Positions 1 to 5,717 of a DNA stretch of 9,502 nucleotides are shown here, one piece after another. The notes under the pieces are model-generated. The model had not been told where the DNA came from and did not search any database. It saw only the letters and a program-made list of their open reading frames with translations. The number at the start of each line of letters is the position of its first letter. Positions within the stretch are counted from its first letter, which is position 1. The translations under genes were made by a program, and so were the position numbers. This stretch comes from DASYSA01 sp036003885. Its GTDB lineage: Bacteria; Acidobacteriota; Blastocatellia; UBA7656. The stretch lies in NCBI GenBank assembly GCA_036003885.1, contig DASYSA010000211.1:1-9502 (forward strand). Direction: 5' to 3'.

Positions 1-100
1 TGCTGAGTGTTGAGTGAGTGCTGAGGGATGACTGCCGAGAGCCGGCTTTTTGATATCCCACTCGGCACTCATGACTCATTACTCAGGACTCAGTACTCAC
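1..100. repeat. Imperfect long inverted repeat (arms 1-39 and 61-100)
   Basis: Bases 1-25 are built from GCTGAGT/GTTGAGT units, the reverse complement of the ACTCAGC-type heptamers that begin at 67. TGCCGAG at 33-39 pairs exactly with CTCGGCA at 61-67, and the outer parts continue to pair with mismatches because of the shared heptamer motif. The spacer 40-60 would be the loop. The whole could form a long stem-loop in single-stranded DNA, or a stem in a leader RNA upstream of the S41 gene. The left end may continue beyond the window. Confidence 0.7.
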
Positions 101-160
101 TACTCAGCACTCATTACTCAGGACTCAGAACTCAGCACTCAGGACTCAGAACTCAGAACT
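67..160 (+). repeat. Tandem heptamer array, ACTCANN (13 units)
   Basis: Thirteen consecutive 7-bp units lie in phase from 67 to 157, followed by a partial ACT. Every unit starts with ACTCA. The last two bases vary: TG, TT, GG, GT, CT, GC, TT, GG, GA, GC, GG, GA, GA. Nine of the thirteen are ACTCAGN. The array ends 6 bases before the Shine-Dalgarno of the S41 gene, so it forms the gene's whole visible leader. Because 7 is not a multiple of 3, it can be read through in more than one frame, which produces spurious longer ORFs here. This is a microsatellite-like array and not CRISPR, since there are no spacers. Confidence 0.93.
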
Positions 161-166
161 TCTCCC

Positions 167-173
167 GAAGGAG
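167..173 (+). promoter_or_regulatory. Shine-Dalgarno GAAGGAG of the S41 peptidase
   Basis: GAAGGAG lies 8 bases before the ATG at 182. This site fixes the start at 182 and argues against the upstream in-frame ATG at 50, which would add 44 residues encoded mostly by the heptamer repeat. Confidence 0.8.
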
Positions 174-181
174 CCTGGAAG

Positions 182-2194
182 ATGAACAACGAAGAGGACT
201 GGGGGTGGCGGAATCGGGAACATCCCTACGCCACAATAAGAAACTCGAGGCTGCTATCAACCTTTTTGGATGCGTATGCCAGGGACGAGGAGACAGGAAA
301 ACTGTCCAGGGATGATCGCCTCGCGATAGTCGAGCAGGCGCTGGTCCTTCTTGAGAGGAACTACGTGCATCTGCCACTCAAGCGAGCCATGCACGCGATT
401 GACCCCATTCAGCGGCTAAGACTACTCAGGAGCCATCTCGAAGAGATCCGCGAAAACCAGCTACCCGACGAGATGCTCTTTCACCAGGAGATACAGCGCA
501 TATTCACATCAACCCGCGACTTTCACACCACCTATGGGCTACCCGCCCCGTTTGACCGAAAAACCGCCTATCTCCCGTTTCTTATCGAAGAGTATTTTGG
601 AAAGGGCAATAAGAGACGATCCAGGTTCCTGGTTTCAAAACTAGCTGAGGGGTTTCGTCATCAGACTTTCAAGCCCGGTGTCGAGATACTCATCTGGAAT
701 GGCGTTCCTATCAAGCGCGCCATCGAAATAAACGGAGATAGTCAACCTGGCAGTAATCTCGAAGCAAGATTTGCAAACGGGTTGAGTTCCCTGACAATCC
801 GCCCTCTCTCAAGCTCATTGCCCCCTGATGAAGAAACCGTCTTGATTACCTATCGCAGTGTTGGAGGGCAAGAGTTGGAGCTCAGGCAGGAATGGTGGGT
901 ATTCACTCGCGGGCGAGATGAAGAGATCACCCCACGGTTCATCGGCCCCGCGGACATGAAGCTCGGTCTGGACATAAGGAAAGCTGCAGTCAATCAAGGA
1001 AGGCTGTTTTTGTTCGCCCCGCAGTTTGCGAAAAAGGCTGAGAGGCCGCCCCCTCCGGAAGCCAACAGAGTTGGGAGTGGCCTGGAGCTGGAGCCGCGCA
1101 GGACCACCATGGGTGAGACCTTTCGCGCCTCGGTCATCAGGACCCGCGGCACAAAAGAGTTTGCTTACATTCGAATCTTTACTTTTAGCGCGGATAACAC
1201 CGGTAGCTTCGTGAGGGAATTCCGTCGTCTGGTGATGGAGCTCCCGCAGAATGGTCTAATAATTGATGTTCGCAACAATCCTGGCGGAAATATCAATGCC
1301 GGCGAACGGTTGCTTCAATTGCTCACGCCTCGCCCGATCAAACCTGAGCTGTTTGAGCTCCTGAGCACGCCGCAAAACCTTGAACTCTGCCGCCGGGTTC
1401 GAAAGACCAACGAACTGTCTCAATGGAAGGAATCCCTTGAAGAGGCGGTGGAGACCGGCGCCCTGTACTCCCTCGGCTTTCCACTAACCGACGAGGCGTC
1501 CTGCAACAGGATCGGCCAGGTATATTTTGGACCCGTGGTACTCATTACTGACGCGCTATGCTATAGCACGACGGACATGTTTGCCGCGGGGTTCAAGGAT
1601 CACGAAATCGGCGTTGTACTCGGCGTAAGCGGCAACACGGGCGCCGGCGGAGCGAACGTATGGGGACACAGTCAGTTCAGAGAATTGATGGCCAGAAAGA
1701 AGCACAACCCTTATCGGGAGCTGCCGAGCGGCGTGGGTATGGGCATCGCATTTCGACGCAGCATACGCGTCGGCGACCGGGCCGGAGGAAGACCCCTCGA
1801 GGATCTCGGTGTTGTTCCCGATGAGCGGCATTTCATGACGAAGGAGGATTTGCTCAACGGCAACACGGATCTGATACGCCGGGCGATGGAGATCCTGGCC
1901 TCAAAGAAGGTGTACAGCCTTTCGGCAGAGCCCATCCGGAGGACGGACGGAACGGTGACGATGACTGCAACGACTCAGAACATTTCGCGCCTCGACCTCT
2001 ACATAGATGACCGTCCGCAACAATCGCGCAATGTGGTTGATGATCGTACCAGGTTCAGAGTAACGCCTCCGCCGAAGGGAAATGGAGCCAAGCAGTCGCA
2101 CGTTATCACGCTAAAGGGTTTTGATGGCAAGAAACTCGTCGCGGTCATCCGAAGAAAAACCATAGAACAAGACGGCACTTCTGTACGGGGATAG
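182..2194 (+). CDS. S41-family peptidase (tail-specific/tricorn-like serine protease fold)
   Basis: The product is 670 residues, and its start is set by GAAGGAG 8 bases upstream. From the N-terminus it has: a helical segment with the motif FTSTRDFHTTYG at 98-109 (His105); a PDZ-like segment at about 165-240; a linker; and an S41 core starting near 315. The core carries the family signature LIIDVRNNPGG (359-369) and a nucleophile region DALCYSTTDMFAAGF with Ser462. Classical C-terminal processing proteases (S41A) have a catalytic Lys about 25 residues after the Ser. Here that stretch reads NTGAGGANVW with no Lys, so a His-based (S41B/tricorn-like) mechanism using His105 is more likely; that is inference. 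No signal peptide or membrane segment is visible, so a cytoplasmic location is suggested, which is unusual for a tail-specific protease. The ~70 residues after the core look like an accessory beta domain. The substrate is unknown. It is the only intact plus-strand gene. Confidence 0.88.
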   Translation: MNNEEDWGWRNREHPYATIRNSRLLSTFLDAYARDEETGKLSRDDRLAIVEQALVLLERNYVHLPLKRAMHAIDPIQRLRLLRSHLEEIRENQLPDEMLFHQEIQRIFTSTRDFHTTYGLPAPFDRKTAYLPFLIEEYFGKGNKRRSRFLVSKLAEGFRHQTFKPGVEILIWNGVPIKRAIEINGDSQPGSNLEARFANGLSSLTIRPLSSSLPPDEETVLITYRSVGGQELELRQEWWVFTRGRDEEITPRFIGPADMKLGLDIRKAAVNQGRLFLFAPQFAKKAERPPPPEANRVGSGLELEPRRTTMGETFRASVIRTRGTKEFAYIRIFTFSADNTGSFVREFRRLVMELPQNGLIIDVRNNPGGNINAGERLLQLLTPRPIKPELFELLSTPQNLELCRRVRKTNELSQWKESLEEAVETGALYSLGFPLTDEASCNRIGQVYFGPVVLITDALCYSTTDMFAAGFKDHEIGVVLGVSGNTGAGGANVWGHSQFRELMARKKHNPYRELPSGVGMGIAFRRSIRVGDRAGGRPLEDLGVVPDERHFMTKEDLLNGNTDLIRRAMEILASKKVYSLSAEPIRRTDGTVTMTATTQNISRLDLYIDDRPQQSRNVVDDRTRFRVTPPPKGNGAKQSHVITLKGFDGKKLVAVIRRKTIEQDGTSVRG

Positions 2195-2281
2195 CCGTCA
2201 GAAGAGAGTCCAGGCGCCATGTGAAACCGGCCTTCATGGCTGGATTGGAACTATCCCTGATTCGAGCGTGCTCGTCTTAGA

Positions 2282-2350
2282 ATGCTCGGTGATCCGGCGG
2301 TCGCGGCCGAAATCATCGACAATGCGGATTACAGCATACTAGAATCTTGA
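2282..2350 (+). other. Short ORF just upstream of the PIN remnant (possible antitoxin tail)
   Basis: An ATG-to-TGA frame of 22 codons (MLGDPAVAAEIIDNADYSIL and two more residues) ends 16 bases before the PIN fragment start. The position is where a VapB-type antitoxin would end. The frame can be extended upstream only to a TGA at 2258. I do not recognise the sequence. It could be the last residues of a lost antitoxin or plain chance. Confidence 0.2.
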
Positions 2351-2366
2351 ACGTCATAATTCTGCG

Positions 2367-2510
2367 ATGCTGGACAACATCCCTAACGGCACTCAGTGTT
2401 TCGTCGATGCCAATGTCATAGCTTATTTCATCGTGGGCCTTGCGCCCTATGCGCCACAATGTGAGACGTTGTTCAAACGGGTCGAAGCAGGCATCTGCGG
2501 AAGGCCCTGA
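2367..2510 (+). pseudogene. PIN-domain toxin (VapC-like), N-terminal fragment
   Basis: The 47 codons encode a convincing PIN-domain start: CFVDANVIAYFIVGL with the first catalytic Asp (Asp14), then a helix around PQCETLFKRVEAG. PIN toxins of this type have about 130-150 residues with three or four conserved acidic residues. Here the frame runs out at a TGA right after VEAG, so only the first acidic residue is kept and the product could not be an active RNase. Further coding-like sequence follows in another frame (2492-2692), suggesting internal deletion plus frameshift. No intact antitoxin is found upstream. The gene was probably a type II toxin cleaving RNA and is now dead. Family call from the DxN motif and spacing is fairly secure; the exact subfamily is not. 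Confidence 0.7.
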
Positions 2511-2692
2511 TCGACCATGAACCGAGAACCGTTGTACTCGAACCTGACTGATTGGCGTTTATTCGCGAGATTAGCGGAATGATCCGCGAATCTTCGCTAA
2601 GGATGATAGAAGCCGTTGACCAATTCATCAAAGTGGAGTTACGTTCCAGGCCGGCGCTCGAAGAAACCCCAGGCGCTCGCTTCCTGACGTGA
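2492..2692 (+). pseudogene. Decayed coding remnant, possibly the rest of the PIN gene
   Basis: In the frame two bases off the PIN fragment, the sequence reads HLRKALIDHEPRTVVLEPD, then a TGA at 2549, then LAFIREISGMIRESSLRMIE and on to VELRSRPALEETPGARFLT with a TGA at 2690. The composition, with regular hydrophobic positions, looks like real protein interrupted by one stop. FLT directly before a shifted GAT GCC recalls the L-T-N-D-A motif that carries the last acidic residue of some PIN toxins, but this is speculative. The last ~50 bases overlap the end of the opposite-strand DUF488 gene. It could alternatively be the tail of an unrelated gene joined by deletion. Confidence 0.35.
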
Positions 2693-3412
2693 TGCCACTC
2701 CGCCATGCTCATCGACCCGGCCGAGAGCGGGCAGATACCAGCCATCAGGACTCCACTTCGCGCGATCGACTCGGAGACTGAGCGACTCACCCTCACCTGA
2801 GCAATGCACGAGAGAGCCCCAGGCAATGGAAGCAATATGATCCAGCGCGGTGTCTCTCGGGAGAGGCACTGATTTCAGTCCGCGTCGAAGCTTCTTCAGG
2901 ACTTCAGCTGGCAGAGTGAGCCTGAGTACCTGGGGTTCGGTGCCAGGCCATTCAGTTACAACAATCCGCTGATACCGGTTTCGTGAGAGCTTTAGAAGGA
3001 GTGATCCTACATTGTATCGATGACAGTATGTTTCTCCGTCCTGCATCTGGTATGGACACGCACAGAAGAACACGATTCGACGGGTCCTCGTGTTCGCACT
3101 GATGGCCAGGTCGAGGAGAGACCCGGCGGCCGCTGGATCCGCTATCGTAATCTGCTCTCCGGTGTTCTCTATGACGGCTCGGTTTCCGAGTTCGGGCATG
3201 TGAATGTAGCGATCCGTCCCCACAAGCTTTTCGAGCGCGCGGTTGATGAAACCTGGTGCGCGAACGCTTCGGGAGATTCGAATGTCTACAAGAAGAGGCG
3301 GCTTGAAACCTCGGCTACGCTCAAGAGCATCGAACGCCTGAACGAGTTGCGCCGTCGAGGTACCCCAACCCCAGTACCCGAAGGAAAAGAGAGTAATGGC
3401 ACCGCCTTCCAT
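2639..3412 (-). CDS. DUF488-family protein with an extra C-terminal region
   Basis: The product is 257 residues. The ATG at 3412 is preceded by GAGGAGG with a 4-base gap, which fixes the start. Residues 5-150 show the DUF488 pattern: a beta start FSFGYWGWGTS; LVDIRISRS (41-49), matching the conserved lvDvR motif; YIHMPELGN (69-77); and a second half with VFFCACP (114-120) and Cys-His-Arg at 130-132, the usual cysteine-plus-CHR signature. Family members are usually 120-190 residues. The extra ~100 residues (about 155-257) have no relative I can name. The biochemical role of DUF488 is not established, though conserved Cys/His/Arg residues suggest an enzyme. The gene lies downstream of the broken YhcG gene and repeat copy 1, and converges with the PIN remnant, overlapping it by 54 bases. 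Confidence 0.8.
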   Translation of the reverse strand: MEGGAITLFSFGYWGWGTSTAQLVQAFDALERSRGFKPPLLVDIRISRSVRAPGFINRALEKLVGTDRYIHMPELGNRAVIENTGEQITIADPAAAGSLLDLAISANTRTRRIVFFCACPYQMQDGETYCHRYNVGSLLLKLSRNRYQRIVVTEWPGTEPQVLRLTLPAEVLKKLRRGLKSVPLPRDTALDHIASIAWGSLVHCSGEGESLSLRVDRAKWSPDGWYLPALGRVDEHGGVASRQEASAWGFFERRPGT

Positions 3413-3416
3413 CGTG

Positions 3417-3423
3417 CCTCCTC
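3417..3423 (-). promoter_or_regulatory. Shine-Dalgarno GAGGAGG of the DUF488 gene
   Basis: On the minus strand GAGGAGG precedes the ATG at 3412 by 4 bases. It supports this start and shows the gene can be translated independently of anything upstream. Confidence 0.75.
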
Positions 3424-3533
3424 GTGATGCATTCCAATCCGATGTCTTCGAACTGAAATATTTGCGCGATTGACGCCGTTGTCGTTATCTGGCGGTCGAA
3501 CCGCTCCGACGGTCTGCTCAATGATCGCTCAAA

Positions 3534-3624
3534 GAGCCTCCGAAGTACTCGGAGTACGGCTCGGTCAGGCAACCTGGCAGGGTAGGCCAGTCGAGGTTGT
3601 TCTTCCACCTGGACCCTATCACAT
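3534..3624 (-). repeat. Structured repeat, copy 1
   Basis: About 91 bp, closely similar to 4519-4611. It contains three pairings: CTCCGA (3538-3543) with TCGGAG (3549-3554); GGTCAGG (3563-3569) with CCTGGACC (3608-3615), leaving G3611 bulged; and inside this CAACCT (3570-3575) with AGGTTG (3594-3599). TTCTTCCA (3600-3607) is left unpaired. Read on the minus strand, its first bases (ATGTGATAGG) provide the stop codon of the truncated YhcG frame at 3619-3621. The strand given follows the flanking genes; which strand is functional, if either, is unknown. Confidence 0.85.
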
Positions 3625-4354
3625 ATGAGTCAACTTGTAGAAGTCCTCGCCGCCGAGCACGATGCGTTTCTGTCGCTCGATAAAAGCGAAGCCGCCGCCC
3701 ATCTCCAGCAGGAATTGTTCGATCTCTTTCAGGATCGCGGCTTCAAGATCCTTCTCCGCATAGGCGCCGCGCAGGCCGAGGAAGTCCAGGAAGTAGGGAT
3801 CTTTGAAAACCAGATCGGGTGTCAGCTTGTCTTCTTCTCGTAGCGCAATCCAACTCCTGGCGCACCAGTTTCTCCGGCTTCTTTGAGAGCGCCGTCCGCT
3901 CGTAGAGCATCCCGTCGATCTTCTTGCGCAGTGTTCGCACGCTCCAGCGCTCGACACGGCACATCTCGGCGTAGAAGTCGCACTGGAGTGGCTTCTTCAA
4001 GGGGAACAGTTCCTTAAAGTGGGACCAGCTCAATTGTCGCGACAACGCCGCGACAATTTCGGCATCCGGGAAAGAATTCGCGAACTGCACCATTCGGCGG
4101 AGGTTCTTTTCCGCGAATCCTCTTCCGTACGCTTCGACCAATTGTCGCGACAGCGTAGCGACAATCTCTTCCCCGTACTCCGCCCGATCACCTTTCAGTA
4201 TCTCCTGGTCTATCCGCTTACCGACTTGCCAGTAGAGAATCGTCAGGCCGGCATTCACCGTGACGGCCACAGCCGAGCGAGCTTCTTCGATCATCCGGCT
4301 GATGTCGGACAGCAACGATCGACTGCTGACCGCTTGTGTGCGCTTGCGCGTCAT
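3619..4354 (-). pseudogene. YhcG/DUF1016-type PDDEXK nuclease, frameshifted and truncated
   Basis: The start ATG at 4354 has a GAGGAGGAGGG Shine-Dalgarno just upstream. Residues 1-168 are a typical DUF1016 N-terminal domain: ILYWQVGKRI, NLRRMVQFANSFPD, LSWSHFKELFPL, then DFYAEMCRVERWSVRTLRKK and YERTALSKKP. After VRQEL the frame must shift by one base: removing one C of the CC at 3850-3851 restores IALREEDKLTPDLVFKDPYF and the normal family sequence, so this is a single-base insertion. The restored frame then runs to GGEDFY, where family members continue with DLLFYHR and the E-x-K part of the nuclease site. Here it ends in KLTHM and a stop contributed by repeat copy 1. About 244 residues remain of the usual ~340-370, and the PDDEXK catalytic core is missing. 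YhcG proteins are known as DNA nucleases found in defence islands. Confidence 0.9.
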
Positions 4355-4518
4355 CCGCCCTCCTCCTCATCAAATAAAGATTGCTGGCCGGGTTCGGACG
4401 GCGCCTTACGAAGGCTCACAACCCTCAGGCTGTAGTTTTAGTGGCCCTGCTCTCAACAGCGACAGCACCATCCCGCTAGTCTTAACCGTTGGGTTCTGGA
4501 CGTACCGATGTGCGCTAC
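4355..4518. other. Leader of the YhcG remnant, no gene seen
   Basis: The 164 bp between repeat copy 2 and the YhcG start contain the YhcG Shine-Dalgarno (minus-strand GAGGAGGAGGG at 4358-4368) and a small GCCTT-ACG-AAGGC hairpin near 4401-4413. I see no convincing promoter boxes and no credible reading frame. Together with the adjacent repeat and fragment, this makes a 339-bp stretch (4355-4693) with no intact gene. Confidence 0.5.
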
Positions 4519-4611
4519 GAGCCTTCCGAGACCGCATCCTCGGAGTACGGTTCGGGCGCCGAACCTCGCAGGGCCAGTCGAGGTTCTTCTTCCACCCGGA
4601 GCCTATCACAT
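4519..4611 (-). repeat. Structured repeat, copy 2
   Basis: About 93 bp, matching copy 1 most closely from CTCGGAGTACGG to CCTATCACAT. Equivalent pairings are TTCCGAG (4524-4530) with CTCGGAG (4539-4545); GGTTCGGG (4549-4556) with CCCGGAGCC (4595-4603), leaving G4598 bulged; and GAACCTCG (4561-4568) with CGAGGTTC (4579-4586). TTCTTCCA (4587-4594) is again unpaired. Several pairs differ from copy 1 on both sides while still pairing. On the minus strand the same ATGTGATAGG edge terminates the fragment frame that runs into it, at 4606-4608. Confidence 0.85.
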
Positions 4612-4690
4612 TTCGTTCTCTTTGCTGTTGGCTTCAATCTCGACGACGCCAGGGAAGGTGGATCCTGATCCAATCTTGTAGATTATCGAC
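4606..4690 (-). pseudogene. 3' fragment sharing its end with the 124-residue gene at 5902-6276
   Basis: The minus strand reads FPGVVEIEANSKENEM then stop, matching NCVVEIEADSEENL at the C-terminus of the intact upstream gene. At DNA level 4615-4649 and 5908-5942 agree at 32 of 35 positions. Upstream of this the reading (SGKRSIIYKIGSGST) no longer clearly matches, and the last residue and stop lie inside repeat copy 2. This looks like the leftover 3' end of a second copy of that gene, cut on one side near the VapC gene and on the other by the repeat. Confidence 0.6.
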
Positions 4691-4693
4691 CTC

Positions 4694-5098
4694 TTACCAG
4701 ACAATGGGAACCAAGCCAGAGGACACGATGTTTGCGTCTTTGGTGACCAGCGAAACTTGATGGCCCAGCTTCTGCTCACAAAGCGCCGTCGCTACGATCA
4801 GCCGGTCGTGCATCTCGTTCACGACTCCAGCGCTTAAGCTCTCTTGAATTATCTCCAGGGTCAGCGGCTGGACTCGAATTCGTTGTTCGGCGACCACGTC
4901 ATGCAATAAATCCGCTGAGCTCAAGATTGAAGTGCGACCTTTGTCCACAATGTGAACGGCTTCAGCTAAGGCCACGGCTGGAAGAATCATCTTGCTGGCC
5001 GGATCATCCATAATAGCCTTTGCGGCGGAGCTGAGGCGGGCGCTTCCTTCGAGATACCAAACCAGCGCGTGAGTGTCGAGCACAAACCTACTCGGCAT
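4694..5098 (-). CDS. vapC: VapC-type PIN-domain toxin
   Basis: A 134-residue PIN-domain protein, complete and of normal length. Motifs: RFVLDTHALVWYL with Asp8, AEAVHI with Glu46, EMHDRLIVATAL with Asp98, and LVTKDANIVSSG with Asp121. These are the four acidic positions that bind Mg2+ in VapC ribonucleases. By family knowledge the protein cleaves RNA (often tRNA or rRNA) when freed from its antitoxin. The start ATG at 5098 overlaps the end of the antitoxin gene by 11 bases, so the two are translationally coupled. VapC ends in ...GLVPIVW, a common way for this family to finish. Cytoplasmic. The target RNA cannot be told from sequence. Confidence 0.92.
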   Translation of the reverse strand: MPSRFVLDTHALVWYLEGSARLSSAAKAIMDDPASKMILPAVALAEAVHIVDKGRTSILSSADLLHDVVAEQRIRVQPLTLEIIQESLSAGVVNEMHDRLIVATALCEQKLGHQVSLVTKDANIVSSGLVPIVW

Positions 5099-5363
5099 TA
5101 AGTTCTTCCTCGGTTGGATGCCACTCCGCCGAACGGAAATCGTCTTCGGTGCTTTGGGCGCGGCCGGTATTCCGGTATTTCCCGTAAACCAGTCCTACTG
5201 CCTCACAAACCTCTTTGGCGTGGGCATCGGGTACCGGACTTCGGCCGCCGCCTTCCTTGCTCGGGTCAAGCCACTCCCTGAGTCGGTTCAGGAGCTCCAA
5301 CCGATCGTCCGGAGACAGTTGCTGCACCTGCGTCATGATGATTTCGACCTGTTCGGATGCCAT
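5088..5363 (-). CDS. VapB-like antitoxin paired with the PIN toxin
   Basis: A 91-residue acidic protein whose gene overlaps the VapC start by 11 bases, the usual antitoxin-before-toxin order. The N-terminal half has the helical pattern IIMTQVQQLSPDDRLELLNR, common in antitoxin-like proteins of the 'addiction module' type (residues about 8-32). The C-terminal half (STEDDFRSAEWHPTEEELNAE region) is acidic and probably disordered, suited to wrapping the toxin. No clear ribbon-helix-helix or AbrB motif is visible, so the DNA-binding type is unassigned. The start ATG at 5363 has GAGGGAG 8 bases upstream on the minus strand; a second in-frame ATG lies at codon 10. By analogy the pair would repress its own transcription, but no operator was identified. 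Confidence 0.8.
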   Translation of the reverse strand: MASEQVEIIMTQVQQLSPDDRLELLNRLREWLDPSKEGGGRSPVPDAHAKEVCEAVGLVYGKYRNTGRAQSTEDDFRSAEWHPTEEELNAE

Positions 5364-5465
5364 CGTTTCAACTCCCTCTTATGACCTGATTATCCATAGC
5401 TCTGCATTCTACTCTGAGCAGGAAACCGCCGCTACGCCTGAGAGCCGCCGAGGCCCGCGCAGCGT

Positions 5466-5717
5466 TCAGCCACGTTGGAGCTCCCGCTTTAGATCATCAA
5501 AATCGACGACAAAAGCATTCTGCTGCTCGAGAGCCAGCGCTCTGAGAAAGTCAGAGCGATCAAGCCCGGCAATCTCGGCCGCCTTCTTCTGCGATACCTC
5601 GCCGCGTTCGTACCAGTGTATCGCCGCTGCAAGACGCATCTCTCGGGCGAACTCATCGGGCGAACGGCGCAACGCTGCGAATACTTCCTCCGGCAGCCTG
5701 AGTGTTATTTCCATCAT
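5466..5717 (-). CDS. UPF0175-family antitoxin-like protein
   Basis: 83 residues, normal for UPF0175. The chosen ATG at 5717 is preceded by GGAGGTGATC, a near-perfect Shine-Dalgarno with GGAGG 7 bases before the start. A second ATG follows immediately. Sequence features: a beta-strand-like start MEITLRLPEEVFAAL, a helix EFAREMRLAAAIHWYERGE, then a helix-turn-helix SQKKAAEIAGLDRSDFLRAL (42-61), and a tail FVVDFDDLKRELQRG typical of the toxin-contacting end. UPF0175 proteins usually pair with a DUF3368-type PIN toxin directly downstream. Here the next gene downstream, 102 bases away, is another antitoxin, so this one looks orphaned or may act on the VapC further on. Probably a DNA-binding regulator. 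Confidence 0.87.
   Translation of the reverse strand: MMEITLRLPEEVFAALRRSPDEFAREMRLAAAIHWYERGEVSQKKAAEIAGLDRSDFLRALALEQQNAFVVDFDDLKRELQRG

Noticed and set aside
67..160. CRISPR-like reading of the repeated region
   Set aside because: Units are 7 bp and contiguous, with no spacers and no cas genes nearby.
50..181. N-terminal extension of the S41 gene from the ATG at 50
   Set aside because: It is encoded almost entirely by the heptamer repeats (low-complexity S/T/L/Y/Q), and the ATG at 182 has a well-placed Shine-Dalgarno.
28..315. 95-codon plus-strand frame over the repeat array
   Set aside because: It is a repeat read-through that overlaps the S41 gene in another frame and has no protein-like features.
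2210..2243. Terminator after the S41 gene (GCCATG/CATGGC hairpin)
   Set aside because: There is a 6-bp stem with a 13-base loop and no T-run after it. This is too weak to call.
3020..3427. 135-codon plus-strand frame opposite the DUF488 gene
   Set aside because: It is antisense to a gene with clear family motifs and a strong ribosome site, and has no recognisable domain of its own.
3321..3608. 95-codon minus-strand frame overlapping the DUF488 start
   Set aside because: It is out of frame with DUF488 and runs through structured repeat copy 1. It is Arg-rich shadow sequence.
3534..4611. Integron attC sites as the identity of the two structured repeats
   Set aside because: The fold with a bulged G and variable loop is reminiscent, but I could not find the RYYYAAC and GTTRRRY core boxes at the stem ends, and no integrase is in view. 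Kept only as an analogy.
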